The position numbers were made by a program, and so were the translations under genes. This document shows positions 51,790-61,344 of a DNA stretch of 64,000 nucleotides, piece after piece. Each line of letters starts with the position of its first letter. Within the stretch, counting starts at the first letter, position 1. The notes under the pieces were generated by a model. It had not been told where the DNA came from, searched no databases, and saw only the letters and a program-made list of their open reading frames with translations. The stretch covers positions 434,001 through 498,000 of the forward strand of contig NZ_CP053440.1 of the NCBI RefSeq assembly GCF_000769405.2, given 5' to 3'. Source of the DNA: Rhizobium brockwellii. GTDB taxonomy: Bacteria; Pseudomonadota; Alphaproteobacteria; Rhizobiales; Rhizobiaceae.

Positions 51790-53313
51790 TTAGTGGACGG
51801 CCGCTTCAAGGGAAGCAGCCTGCCCGCCGGCAAGCAGAAGCAATTCGTGTTCGGATGTTTCATGGGCACTGCGAACCGCTACGCAATGACCGTCCCGCAG
51901 AACGATGATGCGATCCGAGACCGCGAGCAGCTCTTCGAATTCGGAAGAGACTATGATGACTGACTGACCTTCGCTGGCCAGTTTGCGAACAAGACGCAGG
52001 ATGTCAGTCTTTGCTCCGATGTCGATGCCGGCCGTGGGCTCGTCAAGCAGGAATAGCTTCACGTTGCTATAGAGCCACTTGGCGATGGTAACCTTCTGCG
52101 CATTACCACCGCTGAGGTCCTTCACAAGGATGTCGGGCGAACTTGCCTTGATCGATAGAGTGCGGATCGCTTCCCAACCGCGTTCGCGCTCGCGTTCCTC
52201 GACTGGCATTGAATTCAGAACAGAGACGCCGCCCAGTGCTGGCAATGTGGTGTTTCGCCAAATCTCGAACTCCGGGACTAAGCCCTGAGCCATTCGGTCT
52301 TCCGGGACCATACCCATCCCCGCCTTCACGGCCGCTCCGGTGTTGCGCGCAACCGCCAATCCGTCGAGCAGCACTGTCCCGGTAGCGTTTCGGTCGGAGC
52401 CATAGATCGCGTGGAGGAAGTCGCTCCGGCCAGAGCCCAGAAGCCCGGCAACGCCTAAGACCTCTCCACGAGCGACATCCAGCGAAATAGGGCCAAAGCG
52501 ACCCTTGGAGGCCAGGTTCTGCAACTGCAGACGCGCCGTTCCAATGGTTGGTGTCCGTTCTTGCGCTTGTCGCTCGAGGGCGACAATCTGCTTTCCGACA
52601 ATGGCTTCGGCAATACGGTCTTCGTCCAGGTCCGCAGTGTTGGCACGGAGGACGGCCGTTCCGTCTCGCAAGACAGTAACTTGGTCAGTCAGCGCCATCA
52701 CTTCATCCAAGAAGTGGCTGACGAACAAGATCGCTTTGTTTTCCCCCTTTGAGAGCCGCCGTACGGTGGCGTAAACCAGCTCACGCTCGTCCGCTGCCAA
52801 GGAGGCCGTAGGCTCATCCATGACGATCAGATCGGCTCCGGTCCCCACAGCTGTCATGATGGACACCATTTGGCGCTCGCCGATGGAGAGATCACCCACC
52901 AGCGCATCGGGATCGAGACGATAGCCAATGCGTTCGCACAGGGTCTCGTATTCCCGGCGGATGCCCGTGGAGAGACGCCAGAGACCGCGGTTGCCGAGGA
53001 AGATATTCTCGATAACGGAGAGTGTCGGGACCAAGGGAATGTGTTGGTGAACGGTGGCAACCCCCATGTCGTTGGCTGCCTTGGGGCTATCCCATTTCAC
53101 TGGCTCACCTCGCCAGATTATGTCGCCCAGCGTGGCCCAATACGCGCCGGACAGGATTTTGATCAGCGTGGATTTGCCAGCGCCATTCGCGCCAAGCAGG
53201 CCGTGGACTTTGCCCTGCTCGATGTCGAGATCGACACCGCGCAGGGCGAGTGTGCCATTGGGAAATCCCTTAACAACACCACGTAATTGCATGATCGGGT
53301 TTTCGTGTTGCAA
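51790..53313 (-). CDS. Sugar ABC transporter ATP-binding protein, RbsA-like (two ATPase domains)
   Basis: The protein has 507 residues with two ABC domains. The first has Walker A GANGAGKST, signature LSIGERQ and Walker B LIVMDEPTASLA. The second has the degenerate GLLGSGRSDF, signature LSGGNAQKV and LFLLDEPTAGID. This is the RbsA/XylG plan, in which one protein energises the whole importer. GGGAGG is correctly spaced for the TTG at 53313; the ATG at 53292 has no ribosome site, so a TTG start is likely. It follows the binding-protein gene by 31 bp. Confidence 0.9.
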   Translation of the reverse strand: MQHENPIMQLRGVVKGFPNGTLALRGVDLDIEQGKVHGLLGANGAGKSTLIKILSGAYWATLGDIIWRGEPVKWDSPKAANDMGVATVHQHIPLVPTLSVIENIFLGNRGLWRLSTGIRREYETLCERIGYRLDPDALVGDLSIGERQMVSIMTAVGTGADLIVMDEPTASLAADERELVYATVRRLSKGENKAILFVSHFLDEVMALTDQVTVLRDGTAVLRANTADLDEDRIAEAIVGKQIVALERQAQERTPTIGTARLQLQNLASKGRFGPISLDVARGEVLGVAGLLGSGRSDFLHAIYGSDRNATGTVLLDGLAVARNTGAAVKAGMGMVPEDRMAQGLVPEFEIWRNTTLPALGGVSVLNSMPVEERERERGWEAIRTLSIKASSPDILVKDLSGGNAQKVTIAKWLYSNVKLFLLDEPTAGIDIGAKTDILRLVRKLASEGQSVIIVSSEFEELLAVSDRIIVLRDGHCVAVRSAHETSEHELLLLAGGQAASLEAAVH

Positions 53314-53344
53314 AGGACACCTCCCATTCATCAATCGAAAGATC

Positions 53345-54352
53345 TCACCACTGCTCAGGGCAGGAGTCGATGGTTTCCTTGGTGATCGGAGGCATGTCGT
53401 AAGTCACGAAGCGACCTTTGGGAGTTTCCGGCTTTGTCGCAGCCTCGTAGAGGGCATCAAACATCAGCTTGCCGAGAAGTTGAGGTCTCGTGCAGACCGA
53501 CCCATACATTTCCCCGGCAAGGATTGCGTCGTGGCCGAGTTTAGATCCACCGCCGGTCGCGATTAGCTTCGGCTTCGAGGCTGATGCATCGATTGCGCGT
53601 GCACATCCGATCGCCATGTCGTCGGCATGGCTGTAAATCAAGTCGATGTCAGGATGAGCCGTCAGGAAGTTCTGGCAAACGGCTTCGCCTTCATCAGGTG
53701 TCCAGTTCGTCGGCTGCTCCGCAACGATGGTGTATTTCGCCCCAGCCTTGTCCAGTGCGGCTTTGAAACCGTCGGTATCGAGCTTGACGATCGTGTAGGC
53801 CGGATCACCCATGACGATGCCAATTTTAGCTGTCTTGTCCTTTGGCAACAGACCAGCTGCCATCTCGCCAGCAACAACTCCGGACTGATAGTTGTCCGTT
53901 GCAACCAGGGCCGATAGGCCTGGGTAGGGGTCTTTCAGTTGACGCTTCGCTGAATCGCCGACCTGTAAAGCGATAGCTACGATTGGCACCTTTGCGTCGC
54001 TGACCTTGTCAACAAACCCTTCCGCGACGACGGAGTCGAGCGGGAGGAAACCAATTGCATCGACCTTCTGAGATAGCAGATCGTCGAGGGAGTTCCCCTG
54101 CTTTTCTACGCTGCCGCGCGGGTCAATGACGACTGTTTTAACGCCCTTTTCTTTGGCGGCCTCCTCGAAGCCCTTGGCCGTCATGACGTTGTAGGGATAT
54201 TCGAGGCTCGCCGGAACGTAGCCGAAGGTCAGGTCTTTCGCCATTGCGGAACCGGCGAAGAGCAGGGTTGTTAGCGTCAAAGCTGACGACCGGAAAATCG
54301 AGCCTGATACGGACCTGGAGTGTGTGCGGTATCTATTCTGCGTAGCGTGCAT
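53345..54352 (-). CDS. Sugar ABC transporter substrate-binding protein, RbsB-like
   Basis: The 335-residue protein starts with a Sec signal peptide (hydrophobic ALTLTTLLFAGSAMA, cleavage before KDLTFG near residue 33) and has the type-1 periplasmic binding fold of the ribose/galactose family (TFGYVPASLEYPYNVMTAKG, LSQKVDAIGFLPLDS, DIDLIYSHADDMAIGCARAI). It binds the imported sugar or polyol. GGGAGG precedes the ATG. Its long upstream region (487 bp) contains two palindromic operator candidates shared with the zinc alcohol dehydrogenase gene. Confidence 0.9.
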   Translation of the reverse strand: MHATQNRYRTHSRSVSGSIFRSSALTLTTLLFAGSAMAKDLTFGYVPASLEYPYNVMTAKGFEEAAKEKGVKTVVIDPRGSVEKQGNSLDDLLSQKVDAIGFLPLDSVVAEGFVDKVSDAKVPIVAIALQVGDSAKRQLKDPYPGLSALVATDNYQSGVVAGEMAAGLLPKDKTAKIGIVMGDPAYTIVKLDTDGFKAALDKAGAKYTIVAEQPTNWTPDEGEAVCQNFLTAHPDIDLIYSHADDMAIGCARAIDASASKPKLIATGGGSKLGHDAILAGEMYGSVCTRPQLLGKLMFDALYEAATKPETPKGRFVTYDMPPITKETIDSCPEQW

Positions 54353-54579
54353 GGAAACCTCCCTCATGCATGTTGCTCCTCCGATCCCAGCGTCTGAAGA
54401 CGTGGGTCTCCGGCATCGGTCTCCGGTATTTCCACCTGGCCAAACAGCTAGTATTGCCAAGTAATCTGTTGGGCTTTGCGAGCGCGGCCTTTGCTCCCAA
54501 ATGGCCGGCGTCTCGTGCCTCCTGATTAAATTGGGTAACACGCTAGAACTGCTCAAAACAGTGGGGCGACCTAGATGGT

Positions 54580-54594
54580 ATAATGTAAGGTTAT
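54580..54594. promoter_or_regulatory. Palindromic operator variant upstream of the ribose-type ABC operon
   Basis: ATAATGTAAGGTTAT differs from ATAAC-N5-GTTAT at one base and keeps the flanking GGT…AAC. It lies 228 bp from the binding-protein start and 246 bp from the zinc alcohol dehydrogenase start. Confidence 0.5.
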
Positions 54595-54684
54595 AACGGC
54601 AGATCGCGCCGGATAGGCCCTAAAGCATTGGCTTAGCGCTTCTCTGATAGAGACTAGACTGCAGCCTCAGCGCTATGACGGGTT

Positions 54685-54699
54685 ATAATCCCGAGCTAT
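54685..54699. promoter_or_regulatory. Weaker palindromic site upstream of the zinc alcohol dehydrogenase gene
   Basis: ATAATCCCGAGCTAT departs from the consensus at two bases but is enclosed in a longer symmetrical GGTTATA…TATAAGCC. It lies 141 bp before 54840. It may be a second half of a two-site operator with 54580-54594. Confidence 0.35.
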
Positions 54700-54839
54700 A
54701 AGCCACGCGGCCTGAGCCGCTTTCGCCCCTTATCGTTATTGTGCTGATGCGCGAGATTTGCGAGCAGCAACTGCGTTCCAGGCGCGCAGCGGGGTAAATG
54801 GGCGGGCCAGGCCCGAACCATTGAGGTGGAGGAAAGATT

Positions 54840-55865
54840 ATGAAGGGTCTCGTGTTTCTAGGCGAGGGGAAGATGGAGTTTCGGGACTATCCCGATCCAC
54901 TTCCCGGTCCTGATGAGGTTATCGTAAGGATCAAGGCCTCCGGAATGTGCGGTAGCGACCTGAACCACCTCAACGAGCCCAAGAGGCGCGAGGATCAAAT
55001 CGTCATCGAAGGGCATGAGCCCTGCGGCATCATCGAAGAAGTCGGTTCCGCTGTTCGTCCATGGGAAGCGCGGGTCGGTGATCGGGTCATGGTATATCAC
55101 TATGACGGATGCCGCACGTGCCCGAACTGCCGCACCGGTTGGATGCAGAACTGCGACAACACCCGGATCGCGTTCGGCGGGAATGGCCATGGGGCGCACG
55201 CTCCTTTCATGAAGGTGCCGGCTCACACGCTCATCAAGCTTCCGGGGCGGCTTTCATTCAACGCGGGAGCAGCCGTCGGATGTGGCAGCGGAACGGCTTA
55301 CGCCGCTTTGAAAAGGGTCAATTTGCTTGCGGACGAGACGATCGCGATCTTCGGACAGGGGCCGGTGGGCCTGAGTTGCACCGTCTTCGCCAAGGCCTTC
55401 GGTGCGCGCGTCATCGCCCTCGACGTCGGTGAAGAACGCCTGCAAATGGCCAAAGATTTCGGGGCGGACTTCGTCATAAACCCGATGAAAGATGATCCCG
55501 TGAAAGCAATACGCGACCTCACGAAAGGTGGCCTGGGAGCAGACAAGGCGATCGAATGTAGTTCCAACTCGGTGGCGCGCCAGCAGGCCCTTCAGGCTAT
55601 CAAGCGGTGGGGAACTACCTGCCTGGTAGGGGTCCATGGCTTGATGCAGTTTGAGTGCGACGAACTCATCACCAATCAGAAAAACCTCGTGGGCTCGCTC
55701 ACCTTCAACAAGAACCTTCAGGATGAGTGCGCGGGCTTCGTCGCCGAACGCGGTATAGACGTGGACGCGCTCTTTACACACGAGTTCCAGCTTGATCAGG
55801 CCGTCGAGGCCTACGCTCTCTTCGAGCAGCGGAAAATCGGCAAGGGCGTGTTCGTGTTCGATTAA
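54840..55865 (+). CDS. Zinc-dependent alcohol/sorbitol dehydrogenase family protein
   Basis: The 341-residue medium-chain dehydrogenase has catalytic zinc ligands in SGMCGSDLN and EGHEPCG, structural zinc cysteines in CRTCPNCRTGWMQNC and the Rossmann motif IFGQGPVGLSCTV near residue 175. Members oxidise polyols or sugars with NAD. GGTGGAGGAAAG precedes the ATG. It is divergent from the ribose-type ABC operon, which suggests that the imported polyol or sugar is its substrate. Confidence 0.9.
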   Translation: MKGLVFLGEGKMEFRDYPDPLPGPDEVIVRIKASGMCGSDLNHLNEPKRREDQIVIEGHEPCGIIEEVGSAVRPWEARVGDRVMVYHYDGCRTCPNCRTGWMQNCDNTRIAFGGNGHGAHAPFMKVPAHTLIKLPGRLSFNAGAAVGCGSGTAYAALKRVNLLADETIAIFGQGPVGLSCTVFAKAFGARVIALDVGEERLQMAKDFGADFVINPMKDDPVKAIRDLTKGGLGADKAIECSSNSVARQQALQAIKRWGTTCLVGVHGLMQFECDELITNQKNLVGSLTFNKNLQDECAGFVAERGIDVDALFTHEFQLDQAVEAYALFEQRKIGKGVFVFD

Positions 55866-56110
55866 GGGCGCTGTCACGGCCGGCTTCGCGCCTACGTCGC
55901 GATCTTGCAAGAAACGCGGGCAGGGGACGGCATACTCCGGGATCGAAAACCCCCTATTTTTAGGGAGATTACCCGGATGTTCTATGGTGATGCCAAGAAG
56001 TCGATTGACGGACTTATTCTCTTGGTGGCGTAGGATATTGCGCCATCTGAGACTGGCAGACGCTGAACTCCAAATCCGTCCGATCGAAATCGAAGAAGCA
56101 GGTATCGCTC

Positions 56111-56818
56111 GTGAAACCTTTTATCGCATGTTTGATGCTGACGTCACCGGATGGAAGCCTTCATCCAAGTCGATGGACCAAGTCACCGGACGGAGACCGT
56201 TCCGACTTTTCGAAAATCTGCGACAAGGTGCGCGAGGAACTTCGGTGCCAAGCATGGATGGTGGGTCGCGCGACCATGGCGGAGATGGCGAAAGGTGCTC
56301 CCCACGCACCTGAAGGTTCGCAAAAGGTGGCCAGGCCTACCCATTTCGCAAACCGCGAGGCGAAGAGCTTTGGGATCGCGATCGACCGATCGGGCGCTGT
56401 TCACTACAGAGGACCGGACCTCTTCGGCGATCACATCATTGCGCTACTCGGGCACGATGTTCCTGACAGCTATCTTGCTGAGTTGGCGGCAGACGGCGTC
56501 TCGTACGTCGTCGCCGAGACTGCCGATTTTGACGTCGGGGAATTGCTGGCTGTCGTGAATCGGGAGCTTGGTATCGAACGGATCGTGCTTGAAGGCGGCG
56601 CGGCGACCAACGGTGCATTGCTGGCCAGTGGATTGTTGGATGAACTCAACTTCATCGTTGCGCCGGCCTTGGAAGCACGGTCCGGCACCGACAGCGTGGT
56701 GGAGTTCGGCACCGATGGCCTAGCTGGCAAGGTGGAACTCTCCTTGATTGAATGCCAGCAGCTCGGTCACGGGATGGTCAACCTTCGCTATGCAGCAAGC
56801 AAGCCGTCAAATTCGTAG
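56111..56818 (+). CDS. RibD C-terminal domain (dihydrofolate reductase-like) protein
   Basis: The 235-residue protein starts with GTG at 56111 (MKPFIACLMLTSPDGSLHPS). The DHFR-like RibD_C fold is shown by CQAWMVGRATMAEM, IERIVLEGGAATNGALLASG, LLDELNFIVAPALE and LIECQQLGHGMVNLRY. The family includes pyrimidine reductases of riboflavin synthesis and many stand-alone NAD(P)H reductases of unknown substrate; no deaminase domain is present. The ribosome site is weak. It lies 245 bp after the zinc dehydrogenase gene and converges on the TctA-like gene. Confidence 0.8.
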   Translation: MKPFIACLMLTSPDGSLHPSRWTKSPDGDRSDFSKICDKVREELRCQAWMVGRATMAEMAKGAPHAPEGSQKVARPTHFANREAKSFGIAIDRSGAVHYRGPDLFGDHIIALLGHDVPDSYLAELAADGVSYVVAETADFDVGELLAVVNRELGIERIVLEGGAATNGALLASGLLDELNFIVAPALEARSGTDSVVEFGTDGLAGKVELSLIECQQLGHGMVNLRYAASKPSNS

Positions 56819-56876
56819 CTTTGCGCTGGATATCCCGGTGAGTTCCGTGCTTCTGATTGATCGAGGGTAAGTGTTG

Positions 56877-58370
56877 CTACTCTTCGAGCGCTTGGTCCTT
56901 CTTCCGGCGGATCGAAGGAAGAAGCATTGCGCCGAGAGCGAGGGCCGCGATCGCGAGGAGCACGGCGCTGACAGGACGCTCTACGAAGACCCAAGCGCTG
57001 CCGCGGGATACGACCATGGCCCGCCTCAGATACTCTTCCAGCATTGGTCCCAGGACGAAGCCGATAAGCAACGGTGCCGGCTCAAGCGCGAGCTTGAAAA
57101 ACAGGTATCCCAGAAAGCCGAACAGAACCGTCTCAAACACATTGAACGGCGAATAGTTTACCGAGTAGACGCCGATTGCGCAGAACACGAGGATCGCCGG
57201 ATACAGGTACTTGTATGGAAGCCTCAGGAGCGACACCCACATCCCGATCAATGGCAGATTGATCACAAGCAACATCAGGTTCCCGATCCACATGCTGACA
57301 ATCAGACCCCAGAACAAAGCGGGCTGGGCCTGGATCACGCCAGGGCCGGGCTGAATACCGTGGATCATCAGGCCGCCGATCATGAGAGCCATAACTGCAT
57401 TTGCAGGGATGCCGAGGGTGAGCATCGGAATGAACGAGGTCTGTGAAGCAGCGTTGTTCGCGCTTTCAGGGCCGGCGACACCCTCGATTGCTCCGGTGCC
57501 GAACTCGTGGCCGTATTTCGAGACCTTCCTCTCGAGCATGTATGAGGCAAAGGTTGACAGCGCCAATCCGCCACCGGGGAGGATGCCAAGAATTGATCCC
57601 ACGATGGTGCCGCGGATCACCGACGGCGTTGCCCGCTTGAATTCTTCCTTGGTCAGCATCAAGCTCCCCACCTTGGCGACCGTCCCGCTCCGGTTTTCCG
57701 GGTGTTCAAGATTGCGGATGATTTCGGCGACACCGAATATCCCCATTGCCACGGCTACGAAGTCGATGCCCTCGAAAAGTTCGAAAAAGCCGAACGAAAA
57801 CCGGACCTGGCCGCTCTGGACGTCTGTGCCGACGAGGCCGAGCGCCACCCCGAGCACGAGCATGGCGATCGACTTGAAGATGCTACCTTGGGCGAGCACC
57901 GTTGCGATGATCAGGCCAAGGAGGATCAGTGAGAAATACTCTGCCGGGCCAAAAGAGAGCGCGAGGTTCGTCAGTAGGGGGCCGGAAGCGGCGACTACCA
58001 GCGTGGCCACGGTTCCAGCGAAAAACGATCCTATCGCCGCTGTGGCCAAGGCCGCGCCAGCTCGGCCCCGTTTCGCCATCTTGTGACCCTCCAGTGTCGT
58101 CACGACAGCCGTGACTTCGCCTGGCAGGTTCAAGAGGATCGCCGACGTGGACCCGCCGTACTGAGCGCCGTAGTAGATGCCGGAAAGCATGATCAGCGCT
58201 GTAATCGGGTCCAATGCAAAGGTCAGCGGGAGCAGGAGGGCGATGGTCGCGAGCGGACCGATACCGGGAAGGACCCCGATTGCCGTTCCGATCATGCAAC
58301 CGATGAAGGCGAATCCGAGGTTGTGAAAAGTCATCGCGACCGAAAGGCCGAGGGCGAGGTTCTCGATCAT
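56877..58370 (-). CDS. Tripartite tricarboxylate transporter large membrane subunit, TctA-like
   Basis: The 497-residue integral membrane protein has about 11-12 helices with the TctA signatures GIGPLATIALLLPLTFALDP, GIYYGAQYGGSTSAILLNLP (with GEVTAV) and GILPGGGLALSTFASYMLER, and SANNAASQTSFIPMLTLGIP. With TctB- and TctC-like proteins it imports carboxylates using an ion gradient. The SDR and ALDH genes in the same operon indicate that the imported acid is broken down by them. Confidence 0.92.
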   Translation of the reverse strand: MIENLALGLSVAMTFHNLGFAFIGCMIGTAIGVLPGIGPLATIALLLPLTFALDPITALIMLSGIYYGAQYGGSTSAILLNLPGEVTAVVTTLEGHKMAKRGRAGAALATAAIGSFFAGTVATLVVAASGPLLTNLALSFGPAEYFSLILLGLIIATVLAQGSIFKSIAMLVLGVALGLVGTDVQSGQVRFSFGFFELFEGIDFVAVAMGIFGVAEIIRNLEHPENRSGTVAKVGSLMLTKEEFKRATPSVIRGTIVGSILGILPGGGLALSTFASYMLERKVSKYGHEFGTGAIEGVAGPESANNAASQTSFIPMLTLGIPANAVMALMIGGLMIHGIQPGPGVIQAQPALFWGLIVSMWIGNLMLLVINLPLIGMWVSLLRLPYKYLYPAILVFCAIGVYSVNYSPFNVFETVLFGFLGYLFFKLALEPAPLLIGFVLGPMLEEYLRRAMVVSRGSAWVFVERPVSAVLLAIAALALGAMLLPSIRRKKDQALEE

Positions 58371-58381
58371 GGCTTTCTCGC

Positions 58382-58870
58382 TCAGAACTGGGTGAGGGCG
58401 GGAGGCAGGAACGACACGTTCAAGCCAAGCCCGAGAGTGAATACTGCCCAACAGATCGCAACGAGCGCCAAAGTCAGACCGGCGATCCCCCGGATGGTCT
58501 GCTCCCTGTCAGCGAGGCCACTGATCACGACGACGACCGCGACCGAGACGGCCATCCCGACACGCTCGATCAGGACGCCGAATGCCGCCATCGCGCCAAG
58601 GATCAGGACCATCTCCCTCCAAGCCCAACTTTCCAGGGGATCGTGCTCGCCTTTGATGCCGAGAATGGCAACCGCTGCGCCGAGCAGGCCCAGCAAACCG
58701 AAGACAAGCATCGGCATGTAGCCGGCCCCCATTTGGGCGGCCGAACCGATTTCGTAGTCCTGATTATAGTAGAGCCCGGCTAGAGCGACGGCGACCAGGA
58801 ACACCCCGGCCGTCACATCTTTCGCTCCCAGCGGACGGCGTGGAGACGGAACTGGTTGATCGTTTTGCAT
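58382..58870 (-). CDS. Tripartite tricarboxylate transporter small membrane subunit, TctB-like
   Basis: The 162-residue protein has four hydrophobic segments (TAGVFLVAVALAGLYYNQ, MPMLVFGLLGLLGAAVAILG, MVLILGAMAAFGVLIERVGM, GLTLALVAICWAVFTLGLGL), the usual TctB topology with a cytoplasmic N-terminus of about 25 residues. It pairs with the TctA-like subunit encoded 11 bp downstream. Confidence 0.88.
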   Translation of the reverse strand: MQNDQPVPSPRRPLGAKDVTAGVFLVAVALAGLYYNQDYEIGSAAQMGAGYMPMLVFGLLGLLGAAVAILGIKGEHDPLESWAWREMVLILGAMAAFGVLIERVGMAVSVAVVVVISGLADREQTIRGIAGLTLALVAICWAVFTLGLGLNVSFLPPALTQF

Positions 58871-58893
58871 TTGAGTGTTCCCCGGTTTTGTTT

Positions 58894-59655
58894 TCAGTGG
58901 AAGGAACGGCCGCCATCGACCGCTAGCGCTGCGCCCGTGACGTAGGAGGATTCCGATGACGTAAGGAACAGAAGCGCTCGCGCAATTTCTTCTGGATCGG
59001 CCAACCGCTTGAGCGCGTAGTTGCCCACATTGGCGCGGTAGCCATCCGCCATTGGCGTGTCCACCATACCGGGTGCGATGCTGTTGACCCTGATCTTCGG
59101 AGCGAGTTCCGCAGCAAGCGCGCGGGTCAGGTTTACCACGCCGCCCTTGGATGCCGCGTAGGCCGTGTGGCCGGGTGCGTTCGGCAGAAGTCCCTGAGCC
59201 GAGGCGATGTTCACGATCGTGGAGTGCTCGTGCAACTGCAGGAACGGAATGCAGCAGCGCGCGACGATGTATGTGCCGGTCAGATTGACTTCGATGATCC
59301 GACGCCAATCGTCGGCCGGCACCTCGGTAGCAAGCCCCTTGGACATGATACCTGCCGCATTGATCACTCCATCGATGCCATCCATCTCGGACGCGGCCTT
59401 TTCGACGGCCCGTGCAACGTCAGGTTCATTAGTGATGTCGACGCTGCAGAAGCCGGCAGCAATCTCCTCGGCGACCTTTTGAACCGCGTCGGTGTTTCGG
59501 TCGAAGAGAGTGACTTTCGCGCCTTCCGCCGCAAACAGGGCGGCTGTGGTGCGGCCGATACCCGAGGCAGCTCCCGTGACAATAATCCTTCGGCCGGCCA
59601 GTCTTACGGATTGGCCTGTGGTATGTGCCGAGGTTGAAAGGGGTGACACGCTCAT
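58894..59655 (-). CDS. Short-chain dehydrogenase/reductase
   Basis: The 253-residue SDR has TGAASGIGRTTAALFAAEG near residues 27-45, NAAGIMSKG (first Asn only, VINAAG type), serine in NIASAQGLLP, YAASK and PGMVDTPMADGY. The first 20 residues are a variable extension. It lies between the TctB-like and ALDH genes in the Tct operon, so its substrate is probably derived from the acid taken up by TctABC. Confidence 0.88.
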   Translation of the reverse strand: MSVSPLSTSAHTTGQSVRLAGRRIIVTGAASGIGRTTAALFAAEGAKVTLFDRNTDAVQKVAEEIAAGFCSVDITNEPDVARAVEKAASEMDGIDGVINAAGIMSKGLATEVPADDWRRIIEVNLTGTYIVARCCIPFLQLHEHSTIVNIASAQGLLPNAPGHTAYAASKGGVVNLTRALAAELAPKIRVNSIAPGMVDTPMADGYRANVGNYALKRLADPEEIARALLFLTSSESSYVTGAALAVDGGRSFH

Positions 59656-59721
59656 TGCGGTTTACTTTCTTGTATTAAGTTCGCTTGGTGCAGTCTGCGC
59701 TTCGCGCGTGGAAACGGGCCA

Positions 59722-61203
59722 TCACCGCATGATGAAGGGATTGGTTGGGCCTTCGGTCGCCGTGGACAGGAAGACGCTCTTGGTCTCGAGATATTCGTTG
59801 ATCGCCTCGATCCCGTTCTCTCGCCCAAGGCCGGATTTCTTGGTTCCGCCGAACGGCATCATGAAGCTGTAGGCACGGTAGGTATTCACCCAGACGGTTC
59901 CTACCTTGAGGGCCTTCGTCATGCGCATCGCGCGGCCGATGTTCTGCGTCCACACGCCAGCGACGAGGCCATAGGCGATGTCGTTGCCGATCCTTGTGGC
60001 ATCTTCTTCGGTATCGAACTCGATGATGGACAGGACAGGGCCGAAGACCTCCTCCTGTGCGATCCTCATGTCGTTGGTGACGTCGGAGAAGATGGTCGGC
60101 TCCACGAACTGGCCAGCACTCAGGCCCGCACCGGTGGCTCTGTTGCCGCCGAGGATGCATCGCGCGCCGTCTTTGCGGGCGATCTCTATGTAATCCAGGA
60201 CTTTTTGAAACTGCGGAGGTGTCGAAATCGGACCGACGTTGGTGTTCGGGTCCATCGGATCGCCCATCCTGATGTACCGAGCGAGATCCACGAGTTTGGT
60301 CGTGAAAACGTCCTTGATCGACTTCTGGACCAGTAGGCGGGAGCCGGCGGTGCACATCTGTCCAGCTGCACCGAAGATGCCGGACACGACGCCCGCCGCA
60401 GCCAGGTCGAGATCGGCGTCTTCGAATACGATGTTGGGTGACTTGCCGCCCAGCTCAAGCGCGACTCGCTTCATCTGCTTGGCAGCGGTCTCGTAGATTT
60501 TCGCTCCGGTCAAATCGGAGCCCGTGAAGGTTATCATCGCGACATCGGGATGTTCGACAAGTGCCGCGCCTGCATCATGTCCATAGCCCGTGACAACGTT
60601 GAACGCCCCGTCTGGCATCCCGGCTTCCTTGACGATCGCTGCAAGTTCCAGCGTGCTGGCCGAGGCGAATTCGGACGGCTTCACGACGACGGTGCAGCCG
60701 GCCGCCAGGGCAGGCGCGCATTTTACGGTGGCAAACCAGATCGGTGAATTCCAGGCGGTTAGGGCGGCTACCACGCCGATGGGTTCGCGCATCGTGAACG
60801 CCATGGTGTCTGGCTTCTCGACAGGTATCCATGCGCCTTCGATCTTGTCGGCGAGACCAGCGTAGTAGTACCAGCACTCGGCCACGCCGTTAAGCTGGCC
60901 ACGGACTTCGGCGAGCAGTTTGCCGTTGTCCCGAGCTTCGATCTCGGCAATCCGATCGGCATCACGCGTGATGAGATCGCCGATCTTCCGCATGATCCTG
61001 CCGCGTGCAGTCGCTGTCAGCTTTGACCAGGGGCCGTTGTCGAGCGCTTCGCGGGCCGCCTTTACCGCGCGGTCCACGTCTCCCCGCGTCGCTCGAGCCA
61101 ATTCAGCCCACGGCTTGCCATGATAGGGGTCCAGAGTTTCGATATGCTCTCCGCGTTCTCCGTCGGTGAACTGCCCGTCAATGAAAAGTTGGTAGCTGCG
61201 CAT
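59722..61203 (-). CDS. NAD(P)-dependent aldehyde dehydrogenase
   Basis: The 493-residue ALDH has E250 in ALELGGKSPN and C284 in AAGQMCTAGSR, with LTAWNSPIWF at the cofactor site. The GQMCTAGSR form is common in the betaine/aromatic-aldehyde-like group. AAGGAGTGAAG precedes the ATG at 61203. Third ALDH of the island. Encoded between the TctC-like and SDR genes in the Tct operon. Confidence 0.9.
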   Translation of the reverse strand: MRSYQLFIDGQFTDGERGEHIETLDPYHGKPWAELARATRGDVDRAVKAAREALDNGPWSKLTATARGRIMRKIGDLITRDADRIAEIEARDNGKLLAEVRGQLNGVAECWYYYAGLADKIEGAWIPVEKPDTMAFTMREPIGVVAALTAWNSPIWFATVKCAPALAAGCTVVVKPSEFASASTLELAAIVKEAGMPDGAFNVVTGYGHDAGAALVEHPDVAMITFTGSDLTGAKIYETAAKQMKRVALELGGKSPNIVFEDADLDLAAAGVVSGIFGAAGQMCTAGSRLLVQKSIKDVFTTKLVDLARYIRMGDPMDPNTNVGPISTPPQFQKVLDYIEIARKDGARCILGGNRATGAGLSAGQFVEPTIFSDVTNDMRIAQEEVFGPVLSIIEFDTEEDATRIGNDIAYGLVAGVWTQNIGRAMRMTKALKVGTVWVNTYRAYSFMMPFGGTKKSGLGRENGIEAINEYLETKSVFLSTATEGPTNPFIMR

Positions 61204-61344
61204 CTTCACTCCTTGAATTCGTCTTGCTGGGCAGCGAATTGCGTTTCGCCGATGGGAGCCCGCAGCGAAAACGGGTCCCATCGGCGATTGCACAGCGGTC
61301 CGCACCCGTCCGCCGTTCATTTGCTGGCGGCCATTGCCGCCAGC